A model generated the notes under the pieces. It was given only the letters and a program-made list of their open reading frames with translations. It was not told the origin of the DNA and made no database searches. Source: UBA12481 sp942493265 (GTDB taxonomy: Bacteria; Bacteroidota; Bacteroidia; Bacteroidales; UBA12481). Taken from it: a stretch of DNA of 64,000 nucleotides. The DNA is taken from assembly GCA_942493265.1 (NCBI GenBank), contig OW818688.1:3286001-3350000 (forward strand), read 5' to 3'. The position numbers were made by a program, and so were the translations under genes. Of the stretch, positions 9,624 through 17,824 are shown in pieces (the first letter of the stretch is position 1; the number at the start of each line of letters is the position of its first letter).

Positions 9624-10919
9624 GTGAGATCCGAAGATTTTTATAAAATTTTTCTGCAGTATCCGCAGATATGTACAGACAGCCGGAAGGTCACGCCCGG
9701 CTGTCTGTATTTTTCCCTTAAAGGCGATAAGTTTGATGGTAACCGTTTTGCAGCCGATGCAATCGCTAAAGGGGCTGCTTATGCCGTTACCGATGATCCC
9801 TCATTAATAACCGGCGATCGCTTTATTTTGGTTCCGGATGTTCTTCTTTTTCTTCAGGAGCTTGCCTCCTATCACAGGAGCCAACTGCACATCCCGGTGA
9901 TCGGCCTCACCGGAACAAATGGAAAAACGACCACCAAGGAACTGATCCTCTCGGTTTTGAAGCAGAAATTCAAAGCCGTTGCTACCCCCGGTAACCTGAA
10001 TAATCATATCGGAGTGCCGCTTACCTTGCTTTCTGCTGATCATACAACCAACATCATGATCGTTGAAATGGGAGCCAATCATCCGGGTGAGATTGCCGCC
10101 CTTTGCGAAATTGCTAAACCTACAGCCGGACTGATTACCAATATCGGAAAAGCTCATCTCGAGGGTTTCGGATCCTTTGAAGGGGTCATTCAAACAAAGA
10201 ATGAGCTTTATACCTGGATAAAATCAAATAAGGGTCAGTTGTTTGTCAATCAGGATGATCCGCTGCTCATGGAATTGACTGATCATTACCCCTGTTCGAC
10301 TTATGGTACCAGAGGGATCCCGGATGTTTCAGCGGCAGATTGCAGTAATGACCGGTATGTATCGTTAAGATGGAGGTCGCGAAATGCCGATGATGCATCC
10401 GTTATCAACAGCCACCTTTCCGGCGGATATAATATTTCTAATATTCTGGCTGCCATAACGGTCGGACACGTGTTCGGTTTGAGCATCGATCAGATTAAGA
10501 CCGGAATTGAATCCTATGTTCCGGAAAATATGCGGTCGCAGTGGATTGAAACCGGCAGCAATATCGTCTTTCTGGATGCCTATAATGCAAACCCGTCAAG
10601 CATGTCATTGGCAATCAGTCATTTCGCATCATTAAAGCTCAACTGTCCGGTGGTTATTCTGGGAGATATGTTTGAACTGGGCTCACACGAGGATGCTGAA
10701 CACCTGAGTATTATCGAGCAGGCAGGTAAGCTGGGATTCGAAAAGGTTTTGTTTACCGGAGCCCGTTTTAACCGGTATGCCGGAAGGTTTCCCCATCTGT
10801 TTTTTGAGAATACTGATATTTTGAAAGAATATCTCACAGTGAACAAGCTTCAAAGCTGCAATATCCTCATCAAAGGCTCACGGGGGATGCAGCTGGAGAA
10901 CCTGGTTTCCTACCTGTGA
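9624..10919 (+). CDS. murF: UDP-N-acetylmuramoyl-tripeptide--D-Ala-D-Ala ligase
   Basis: MurF adds D-Ala-D-Ala to UDP-MurNAc-tripeptide, the last cytoplasmic step of peptidoglycan precursor synthesis. The 431-residue protein shows the Mur ligase ATP-binding loop GLTGTNGKTTTKE near residues 94-106, followed by ATPGNLNNHIGVPLTLL, EMGANHPGEI and the C-terminal DAYNANPSSM motif. The start is a GTG three bases after the gldJ stop; the nearby ATG at 9622 is followed directly by a stop, so GTG is the only sensible start. It is co-transcribed with gldJ. Its 3' end overlaps that of the convergent glycosyltransferase by 10 bases. Confidence 0.96.
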   Translation: MRSEDFYKIFLQYPQICTDSRKVTPGCLYFSLKGDKFDGNRFAADAIAKGAAYAVTDDPSLITGDRFILVPDVLLFLQELASYHRSQLHIPVIGLTGTNGKTTTKELILSVLKQKFKAVATPGNLNNHIGVPLTLLSADHTTNIMIVEMGANHPGEIAALCEIAKPTAGLITNIGKAHLEGFGSFEGVIQTKNELYTWIKSNKGQLFVNQDDPLLMELTDHYPCSTYGTRGIPDVSAADCSNDRYVSLRWRSRNADDASVINSHLSGGYNISNILAAITVGHVFGLSIDQIKTGIESYVPENMRSQWIETGSNIVFLDAYNANPSSMSLAISHFASLKLNCPVVILGDMFELGSHEDAEHLSIIEQAGKLGFEKVLFTGARFNRYAGRFPHLFFENTDILKEYLTVNKLQSCNILIKGSRGMQLENLVSYL

Positions 10920-11935
10920 CGCGTCAGCTGATCAAATCTTTTTTTTCCGGTCAGGAAGAAAGCAGTCACAATGCTGTGATTATACCATCCTTCCAGTTGA
11001 TTCGGTGATGGATGTGCTACACCTGAATAATTCCGGTATTCTTTTTTCCAGATACGGTAAAAGTCGCGGTGGGCCTTTAAAACAGCCATGAAAAAGGTCG
11101 GTTTTCCCTTGAAGAGATATTGTATGGCTGCCACTCCGTCCAGGATTTTGCGGGTAAACATTATTCCGGATTGCAAATCCGGGGGTAGGTTTTTCCTGAG
11201 CATCAGCAGATTATTCCGGAAGTTGAGGTACAACTTTCGGGGACTCTCATTGGGCAAGGCGCCTCCTCCCACATGGTAGATAACTGAATCAGGGGTATAC
11301 CATACTTCATAGCCATGTGAATGCAATCGCCAGCACAGGTCGATCTCCTCCATGTGAGCAAAAAACAATGGGTCCAGTTCTCCTGCCGACCGGTAAGCCT
11401 CGGTCCTGACCATCATACAGGCCCCTGAGGCCCAAAAAACCTTTGCGGGCTGGTCATATTGGCCATGGTCCTTTTCAATCGAATTAAACACCCTTCCACG
11501 ACAAAACGGATATCCATAACGATCGATCCAGCCTCCGGCAGCTCCGGCATATTCAAAGGAGGTATGGTCGGCGTAACTCAGAATCTTCGGCGCCACTGCA
11601 CCTGCCAGTGGATGTTGATCCATGAACGAAACCAGCTGGCTGATCCAGCCGGGTGTAACCTTGACATCTGAATTTAATAATACAACATATTGGGATTCAA
11701 TATTTTCGATAGCCAGCTTGTATCCTCCAGCATAGCCATGATTCCGGTTGAAAACCTTTAAAATGACCGCGGGATATTCAATGGAGAGCCATTCCGCCGT
11801 GCCATCGGTACTTCCGTTGTCGACGAGAATGAGATCGGCGATTTCAGCCCCGGTATTCGCGATCAGCGAGGGTAAAAACTTTTGGAGCCAGGAACGGCTG
11901 TTCCAGCAAAGAATGATTACGGAGACCTTGTTCAT
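10910..11935 (-). CDS. family 2 glycosyltransferase
   Basis: The 341-residue protein starts at an ATG (11935) overlapping the stop of the upstream acyltransferase as ATGA, which is why I reject the 19-residue longer form. It opens with a GT-A fold: VSVIILCWN, then LVDNGSTDGTAEW, the acceptor/metal region LLNSDVKVTPGW, and EEIDLCWRLHSHGYE, typical of rhamnosyl/galactofuranosyl-type GT2 enzymes. No clear multi-pass membrane domain is visible, so it probably acts on the cytoplasmic face. Its operon with a lipid A-type acyltransferase suggests a role in lipopolysaccharide or another surface glycan; the donor and acceptor cannot be told from sequence. Confidence 0.88.
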   Translation of the reverse strand: MNKVSVIILCWNSRSWLQKFLPSLIANTGAEIADLILVDNGSTDGTAEWLSIEYPAVILKVFNRNHGYAGGYKLAIENIESQYVVLLNSDVKVTPGWISQLVSFMDQHPLAGAVAPKILSYADHTSFEYAGAAGGWIDRYGYPFCRGRVFNSIEKDHGQYDQPAKVFWASGACMMVRTEAYRSAGELDPLFFAHMEEIDLCWRLHSHGYEVWYTPDSVIYHVGGGALPNESPRKLYLNFRNNLLMLRKNLPPDLQSGIMFTRKILDGVAAIQYLFKGKPTFFMAVLKAHRDFYRIWKKEYRNYSGVAHPSPNQLEGWYNHSIVTAFFLTGKKRFDQLTRHR

Positions 11936-12843
11936 ACGCGCAAAGGTAAGTCCTCCCTGCGATATTTCCATCGCCGGTGCGACCAAAGCCATAAGTATGG
12001 CTCCCGGCGGATGGAGGTTTGCAGCAGGTGGACAAACGCGATGGTGATTTCCCCTTCGGCCGAGTCGCTCACGCCATCATAAACCGGGGTCACTGTGGCC
12101 GTATAATTCGCAAAATGTACCTTGGACTGATCAATATAAAAAACGGGGAGGCTGAAACGTTTTGCAATCTTTTCAGCCCCGGTAAAAAAGGCACTCTCCT
12201 GATGCAGAAAATCTGTCCAAAACCGGATATCTCCGCGTGCAGGTATCTGGTCAGCAACCAGAAGTAAGGCAAACGGGGAGTTGTTATCTTTGATTTCACG
12301 CGAAATGACCCTGAGAGTATCCTTCATTTTTACCAGCAGAATTCCCGGTTTATGTCTGATCTTATGCATGAGGAGGTCGGCCAGTTCGCTCGATTGCGGT
12401 TTATAAACGGCTAAAACCCGGTAGCCGGAAGCCAGAAGAGGTAAAAGGTTCCATTCCCAGTTGCCGTAATGACCTGCAAGGATGATAATGTTCTGTCTCT
12501 TTTTTAACGATTCGGTGATGACTTCAGGATTGGAAAAGCGGATTCGTCGGCTTTGGCTCTTAGGCTTGGTGCGGATAAACATCACAATTTCGAGAAAGAG
12601 CTCAGAAAAATGCTGATAAAATTTTTCGGCAACCTTATTTTGCTCCAGGATCGAAAGTTCAGGCAAAGAGCGGCTCAGGTTGCTTTTGATCACTTCGGAA
12701 CGGTACCGGAATAGTACGAAAACCACCGTATTGATCAGGTAGGAGAGAAATCTGAGGATAAACCCGGGCAACCAGGATAAGATCCATAGGATCATCCAGA
12801 TTAGCCCGGGTACTATACTTTTCACCAGCCTGGATTCGCTCAT
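11932..12843 (-). CDS. LpxL/HtrB-type lysophospholipid acyltransferase
   Basis: Members of this family transfer a secondary acyl chain to lipid A precursors or acylate related lipids at the inner membrane. The 303-residue protein begins with hydrophobic helices (residues about 10-45), and the catalytic H(x4)E motif is visible as His125 and Glu130 in GHYGNWE. Further family blocks are VADQIPARG and, near the C-terminus, PYLWLWSHRRWK. It overlaps both neighbours by four bases (ATGA with the GWxTD gene upstream and with the glycosyltransferase downstream), so translation is probably coupled along the three genes. The family is clear; the exact substrate is inferred. Confidence 0.92.
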   Translation of the reverse strand: MSESRLVKSIVPGLIWMILWILSWLPGFILRFLSYLINTVVFVLFRYRSEVIKSNLSRSLPELSILEQNKVAEKFYQHFSELFLEIVMFIRTKPKSQSRRIRFSNPEVITESLKKRQNIIILAGHYGNWEWNLLPLLASGYRVLAVYKPQSSELADLLMHKIRHKPGILLVKMKDTLRVISREIKDNNSPFALLLVADQIPARGDIRFWTDFLHQESAFFTGAEKIAKRFSLPVFYIDQSKVHFANYTATVTPVYDGVSDSAEGEITIAFVHLLQTSIRREPYLWLWSHRRWKYRREDLPLRV

Positions 12844-14300
12844 TTCTTGAAGTTATCCAATGCTCTGGCACCCCATCCACCGTCGAAACTGGTATTGTCA
12901 TAGTTCCTTAAATTGGTGGTGCGGCCGTAAATGTCATACTGCCAGTAGGGATTGTAGATTTCGCCGCGAGCATCAGAATGGAGGAGCATGTATTCAGCTC
13001 CAACCAGATTTGGATTGTAAAATACGAAGCGCTTATTATTCTGATCGCCCAGATGATAGAATTGCCAGATAATGTAAGGATAAGCGTTGGGTTCATGCTT
13101 GTTTTCCTCCACCTGATCAGGAGCACCGTATTTCAGCCAGGTGCGTCCCATATCTGTTTCAAATCCATGCTTGATCTTCGTTTTATAGGCGTCCTCGATC
13201 ATGAGCACCTGCGATCGGTATTTGGTCCACTCAGCTTCAGGATTTTTATCGTTCCTGATTTTCCAGAAATTATACAGAAATTTCTGCATCTGCTTCATAT
13301 CGTTGGATTGCTGGATGTTTTTAGCATACTGTATCTCCATCATGGAAGCTACCGGAGTTAAGCATGCCAGGTAGAACCGCAGGGAATCAATGGCGTTTAT
13401 CTTCTCAGCAAAAGTTGAGGTGATATCAACACTCTGAATATCAGTCAGGCTAATTTGCATTCCCGGATTGCTCCTCTGGAAGAAGATCTTATTCATGGTA
13501 ACCAGCTCATTATTTCGGTCGCGGGCTTCAACAACCAGGTTGTAGTTACCGCTCGGGAGCTCGGCTATCTGAAGGGTAGCCAGAATCGGATTGACTGCAG
13601 CGGCTTTCTGTTTCTGATATTTTGAAAAATCTCCGAGTGAAAAATTGGTTTCAAATGACTCTAAATAATATTTGTAGATAAAGTCCTGACCGGCTCCGAT
13701 TTTCTTATCCAGATTATACAACTCGGTATAAAAAGTCAGGGTGTTGACTCCGGCCGGGAAAAAATCACCGACATAGGGTACCAGGTCAAATCCGCTTTTA
13801 GATAAGATGTTATCCTGTTTGGTTGCCTGAAAGGATTCAATGAATTGAAAATCACTGTATTTAAGATCTTTTGTATTGAATTCCATGGCCAGAACCTCTG
13901 CATGTTCGATCGGAGCTTCTTTTGAATGGTTGTCTTTCAAAAACAGTTCCAGCTGATAAACCCCAAAGGGCAGCGGGATCCTTTGCTGATCAATAAAATG
14001 CGGCTGACTTTTTGCGGTATCTTCCAGTTCCGCACTGAGCAGGTTATATTTCCTGAAATCGACTATTTTATCGTCTTTTTTAAAGAGGATGGTTACTTCG
14101 AGTGAAGCCTGAAAGGATCCACGGGCGGTTTTAACATATTCAGCCGACTGTCCGAAAACTTTGAGGTAAGTTTCGACATAGGGTCCCTCGGCGGGACTAA
14201 AAAAGCTTGCCTGGTAGAATAATGCCTGCAGCTCTTTTGCGTTTACCTGGGTTGCCATCAGCATGCTGAGACAAGCGCAGAGAAGTAAAGCTTTTTTCAT
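12840..14300 (-). CDS. GWxTD domain-containing exported protein
   Basis: The 486-residue protein has a signal peptide ending near residue 21 (VNA|K). The C-terminal third holds the GWxTD domain: GFETDMGRTWLKYGAPD, here with Phe in place of the usual Trp, followed by YPYIIWQFYHL and RFVFYNPN. The preceding region (about residues 30-290) looks like beta-sandwich modules. GWxTD proteins are widespread in Bacteroidota and have no well-established function. Position just upstream of, and overlapping, a lipid A-type acyltransferase suggests an envelope role, and it lies 24 bases downstream of the FecR gene, making it a possible target of that sigma/anti-sigma pair. Both are inference. Confidence 0.85.
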   Translation of the reverse strand: MKKALLLCACLSMLMATQVNAKELQALFYQASFFSPAEGPYVETYLKVFGQSAEYVKTARGSFQASLEVTILFKKDDKIVDFRKYNLLSAELEDTAKSQPHFIDQQRIPLPFGVYQLELFLKDNHSKEAPIEHAEVLAMEFNTKDLKYSDFQFIESFQATKQDNILSKSGFDLVPYVGDFFPAGVNTLTFYTELYNLDKKIGAGQDFIYKYYLESFETNFSLGDFSKYQKQKAAAVNPILATLQIAELPSGNYNLVVEARDRNNELVTMNKIFFQRSNPGMQISLTDIQSVDITSTFAEKINAIDSLRFYLACLTPVASMMEIQYAKNIQQSNDMKQMQKFLYNFWKIRNDKNPEAEWTKYRSQVLMIEDAYKTKIKHGFETDMGRTWLKYGAPDQVEENKHEPNAYPYIIWQFYHLGDQNNKRFVFYNPNLVGAEYMLLHSDARGEIYNPYWQYDIYGRTTNLRNYDNTSFDGGWGARALDNFKK

Positions 14301-14324
14301 GATTGGTGAGTTTGAGTGTTAATA

Positions 14325-15068
14325 TCAGGGTGTTGTGTGAAAATAGGGGTCGATTGTTTTGTCCATGCGATTCTGGGCCGGATAGAATATGCCTTTTTCG
14401 CCGGCTATGAGCCCCATTCGAAAGGAGTTTTTATCCATGGTGTCACTATTGTAGAATAATACGATACCAGATTTTACGGAAACTTCCACCTCCTTACTGC
14501 GGGGGTAGGCGTTAACCACAAAACGGGTTCCGGTTACCTTGATTTTGGCATCCCCGGCCATCACGGTAAATGGGTGCTCCGGATCGGATGTAACATCAAA
14601 ACAGGCTTCCCCGGTCAGTTTGATTACCCGGTTGCCTTCCAGAAATTCACCGCCGTAAACCAGTTTTGAACCCGGACCCAGGTCAACCTGTGTGCCATCG
14701 GGGAGGAATACTGATTTTGTAAATACATCACGGTTTCGGATAATGTGTGTGTTGGACTGATAAAACCAAATGAGTCCGGACCCGATTAATACCAACAATA
14801 CGGCTGCGATGCGGGCCAGCTGTACCGCAAACCGGTGCTGAATTTGCATAACGGGAACGGATTTTTGCATCCTGGAATCAACAGAAGACCAGTCATTTGC
14901 GAGTTCTTCATCCGTAATAACCTGATCAGTGGATTCCAGTATCTCCCTGAGATTTGCTAACCGCAGACCTTTATCCGCATGGTGTGATAACCAATCTCCG
15001 ACCTGACGGTTCTCCTTTTTACTGGTTTCCTGGTTTAAGTACCGGAATAATAATTCGTCGGTGATCAT
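14325..15068 (-). CDS. FecR-family anti-sigma protein, short form
   Basis: FecR proteins sit in the inner membrane and control a partner ECF sigma factor. The 247-residue protein has an N-terminal cytoplasmic part, one membrane segment at about residues 86-106, and the FecR domain with VFLPDGTQVDLGPGSKLVY, VIKLTGEACFDV and KIKVTGTRFVVNAY. It ends about where the FecR domain ends, so it lacks the C-terminal DUF4974/STN-interacting region found in many Bacteroidota homologues of over 300 residues. It follows the FecI-type sigma gene by 54 bases. No TonB-dependent receptor follows; the next gene codes for the GWxTD protein. Confidence 0.9.
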   Translation of the reverse strand: MITDELLFRYLNQETSKKENRQVGDWLSHHADKGLRLANLREILESTDQVITDEELANDWSSVDSRMQKSVPVMQIQHRFAVQLARIAAVLLVLIGSGLIWFYQSNTHIIRNRDVFTKSVFLPDGTQVDLGPGSKLVYGGEFLEGNRVIKLTGEACFDVTSDPEHPFTVMAGDAKIKVTGTRFVVNAYPRSKEVEVSVKSGIVLFYNSDTMDKNSFRMGLIAGEKGIFYPAQNRMDKTIDPYFHTTP

Positions 15069-15122
15069 AGATTCTCTCTTTTCTTCTACGACACGCGAAC
15101 AGGGTAAAAACCCCCAACCGGG

Positions 15123-15665
15123 TCAGAGAATTTTTTTAAGGCGTCCCCTCAGGATCTTTCTGGCCCTTGACAAATGGTTCTCCACTGTTTTGATGTTCAG
15201 TCCCAGGAATTCAGCAATTTCACTGGGCTTCTCCCCTAAAATGGCCGATCGGGTAAATACCTCGCGGCATTGGTCAGGTAGCAGCCGGATCTGTTTTTCG
15301 ATGAGTTCCAGCAGCAGAGGATCCAGACGGTCGGCGCTGAAGGGAACCGCGAACCAGTTACGGATCTCAATCGGGTTGCCGGCATATATCTCCCTGATTT
15401 TCTGTGCTCTGATCCAGTTTAGTCCTTTGTGGTAAATGGATGAATAAAGATAGGGTTTTATGGATCCCTGAATATCAAGGGTTTGCCGTTTCTCCCAAAG
15501 TTCCAGAAAGAGGTCCTGAACGAGCTCCCTGGCGGTTTCAATATTTTGGGTAAGGGTGGAACCATAGCGGATCAACCCGGGGGAATACAGCATGAAGAGG
15601 TATTTAAACACCTCCCTGTCGCCATTTTGAAGGCTTTTTTTCAGTTGTGAATCATCCGTGTTCAA
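15123..15665 (-). CDS. FecI-type ECF RNA polymerase sigma factor
   Basis: The 180-residue protein has sigma region 2 (about residues 15-85, with ARELVQDLFLELWEKRQ) and region 4 (about 120-175, with LPDQCREVF and the helix-turn-helix around EIAEFLGLNIKTVENHLSRA). The start appears to be a TTG at 15665, six bases after the stop of the inositol monophosphatase gene; the frame has a stop just upstream and no early ATG. Pairing with FecR downstream is the usual arrangement. It would direct RNA polymerase to envelope-related genes once its anti-sigma partner is released; the signal is unknown. Confidence 0.92.
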   Translation of the reverse strand: MNTDDSQLKKSLQNGDREVFKYLFMLYSPGLIRYGSTLTQNIETARELVQDLFLELWEKRQTLDIQGSIKPYLYSSIYHKGLNWIRAQKIREIYAGNPIEIRNWFAVPFSADRLDPLLLELIEKQIRLLPDQCREVFTRSAILGEKPSEIAEFLGLNIKTVENHLSRARKILRGRLKKIL

Positions 15666-15671
15666 ATGAAA

Positions 15672-16460
15672 TCAGAAATATTTTTTCAATACATTCAGGA
15701 ATTCATTCTGTACCAGACCATTGGTGGCAACATAGGTTTTTCCGAACAGATAATTATCCCCACCTGAAAAATCCGACACCTGTCCGCCGGCCTGTTTGAT
15801 TATGAGGGTTCCTGCAGCAACATCCCAAGGCTTGAGGTGATACTCCCAGAAAGCATCATACCGTCCGCACGCCACATAGGCCAGATCCATGGCAGCAGAA
15901 CCCAGGCGCCTGATTCCATGTGTGCAGGCCATGAGTTCCTTCAGTGATCCGATATAGGCATCCAGGAGGGTAAAGTCGGTATAGGGAAAGCCGGTGGCCA
16001 CGAGCGACTGGCTCAGGCTCCCGCGGTTACTGGTATGGATGGTTTTACCATTCAGTTGGGCAGGTCCGTTTTTCCAGGCTGTAAAACACTCATCGTGTGT
16101 GGGATCGTAAATGACGCCGATCACCAGTTCCTCATTTTCCATGAGAGCGATACTGATCGAGTAGGGAAATACCCCATGGATAAAGTTGGTGGTGCCATCG
16201 ATCGGATCAACGATCCAGTTAAATACCTCACCGCGCTGGGTGTAAGTGCCTTCTTCAGCAATAAATCCTGCGGCAGGAAGGATTTTTGCCAGGCCATCGA
16301 GTAAAAGCTTTTCAGATGCTTTGTCAATATCGGTAACAAAATCCATCTTCCCCTTGGTTTCGATCATTCCTTCATTGATCTTGCCGTTCATGGTTTTCAG
16401 AAACCGACCGGTTTCAAGGGTCAGGGCAACAACGGATTCAGTAAGGCCGGAATAATTCAT
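15672..16460 (-). CDS. inositol monophosphatase family protein (SuhB-like)
   Basis: This family hydrolyses inositol phosphates or related sugar phosphates with Mg2+. The metal-binding motifs are visible: EEGT (about residue 68), the signature WIVDPIDGTTNFIHG, and C-terminal WDVAAGTLIIKQAGG. I place the start at the ATG at 16460 (262 residues), because the longer form would begin with a TTG. It lies between mtaB and the FecI-type sigma gene with gaps of a few tens of bases or fewer, in one minus-strand run. It could serve inositol metabolism, or 3'-phosphoadenosine or other phosphate turnover; the sequence does not decide. Confidence 0.92.
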   Translation of the reverse strand: MNYSGLTESVVALTLETGRFLKTMNGKINEGMIETKGKMDFVTDIDKASEKLLLDGLAKILPAAGFIAEEGTYTQRGEVFNWIVDPIDGTTNFIHGVFPYSISIALMENEELVIGVIYDPTHDECFTAWKNGPAQLNGKTIHTSNRGSLSQSLVATGFPYTDFTLLDAYIGSLKELMACTHGIRRLGSAAMDLAYVACGRYDAFWEYHLKPWDVAAGTLIIKQAGGQVSDFSGGDNYLFGKTYVATNGLVQNEFLNVLKKYF

Positions 16461-16498
16461 GTGATTTTCTTTAGGTGCGTCTGGCAGATTCAAGAACG

Positions 16499-17806
16499 CT
16501 AAGGTAACGGATTTGTGCTGATCAGCCGGGCTGTTACCACACCATTATTTTCCGGACCGCTGAGCAGAACCAGACCGGCCTGATGGAGGAAACTAAGTTG
16601 GCTTTTTGTACTGATTTCAACGTAATTGTCTGTAAATCCGGTCATTGTGCCATCGGGTTTTTGCTGTTCGAAAATGACCGGTTTTTCCTTGCCGATCTGT
16701 GAGATACAAAAGTCCTGCTTAAGCTGATTGCCGATGGCATGCAGGGCATGACTCCGGTCGTCGCGGATGCGGTTCTGCACTTTTCCGGCCATGGTGGAGG
16801 CCGGAGTTCCCGGGCGTTCCGAATAGGTGAACACATGCAGGTAGGATAGGGGAAGGCTTTTTATGAACCGGCAGGCAGTATCAAAATCCTCATCCGTTTC
16901 ACCGGGGAATCCTACAATAACATCCGCTCCAATGCATGCATCCGGCATCAGCGCCTTGATCTTTAGCACCCGGTCGGCGAAAACATTTGTGAGGTATCGC
17001 CTTTTCATCAATTTCAGAATATTATCTGATCCTGACTGAAGGGGGATATGAAAGTGCGGTGCAAAACGTTTTGAGCTGGCGACGAGCGCAATCAGTTCAT
17101 CCGTAATCAGGTTGGGCTCGATCGATGAAATGCGGAATCTCAGAATTCCTTCCACCTCATCCAGCTCTTTGGCCAGGGCAGTGAAAGTTTCGCCGGTGGT
17201 TTTACCAAAATCTCCGATATTAACCCCGGTGAGAACGATTTCCTTCAATCCTGCGGCAGAGAGTTCCCGTGCCTGCTCAACAAGGCTGGAGATTTCAGGA
17301 TTACGGCTTTTTCCCCGGGCTTTGGGAATGGTGCAATAGGTACAGGGGTAATCACATCCGTCCTGCACCTTCAAAAAGGCGCGTGTACGTTCAGCCGTGG
17401 AGTGTGCCGGAAAGAATTTCTGATCTTCAATGATTTCGCAGCTGTGAACCTCGGCATGGTCTTTTTTGCTTATGTCGGTCAGATAGCTGGCCAGATCAAA
17501 CTTGTCGTTGGTTCCGAGAACCAGGTCGACCCCTTTCCAGGATGCGATCTCCTCCGGATTCAGCTGGGCATAGCATCCCATGGCCACTATATAGCTGTCG
17601 GGTGAAATGTTAATCGCCTTGTGTATAGCCTGTTTGGTTTTCCGGTCGGCTGAACCGGTTACGCTGCAGGTGTGAATCACCGTAATATCCGCCAGGGTGC
17701 CGAAGGGTACCCGTTCAAACCCTGATTCCTCGAGCTGACGACCTATTTCACTGGTTTCAGAAAAATTTAATTTGCAACCCAGAGTATGAAAAGCTACTTT
17801 TTTCAA
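16499..17806 (-). CDS. mtaB: tRNA t6A37 methylthiotransferase MtaB
   Basis: MtaB inserts a methylthio group into t6A37 of tRNAs that read ANN codons, using radical SAM chemistry and two iron-sulfur clusters. The 435-residue protein has the N-terminal UPF0004 Cys residues (HTLGCKLN, HTCSVT, MGCYAQ), the radical SAM motif CDYPCTYC, GEIVLTGVNIG-like and HIPLQSGSD blocks, and a C-terminal TRAM-like region. The HTLGCKLN opening fits the MtaB branch rather than MiaB or RimO. The start is a TTG at 17806, 18 bases after the phoH stop; no ATG is available in frame between the stop and the conserved N-terminus. Confidence 0.94.
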   Translation of the reverse strand: MKKVAFHTLGCKLNFSETSEIGRQLEESGFERVPFGTLADITVIHTCSVTGSADRKTKQAIHKAINISPDSYIVAMGCYAQLNPEEIASWKGVDLVLGTNDKFDLASYLTDISKKDHAEVHSCEIIEDQKFFPAHSTAERTRAFLKVQDGCDYPCTYCTIPKARGKSRNPEISSLVEQARELSAAGLKEIVLTGVNIGDFGKTTGETFTALAKELDEVEGILRFRISSIEPNLITDELIALVASSKRFAPHFHIPLQSGSDNILKLMKRRYLTNVFADRVLKIKALMPDACIGADVIVGFPGETDEDFDTACRFIKSLPLSYLHVFTYSERPGTPASTMAGKVQNRIRDDRSHALHAIGNQLKQDFCISQIGKEKPVIFEQQKPDGTMTGFTDNYVEISTKSQLSFLHQAGLVLLSGPENNGVVTARLISTNPLP

Positions 17807-17824
17807 ATTTCGTAAGTTATTATA

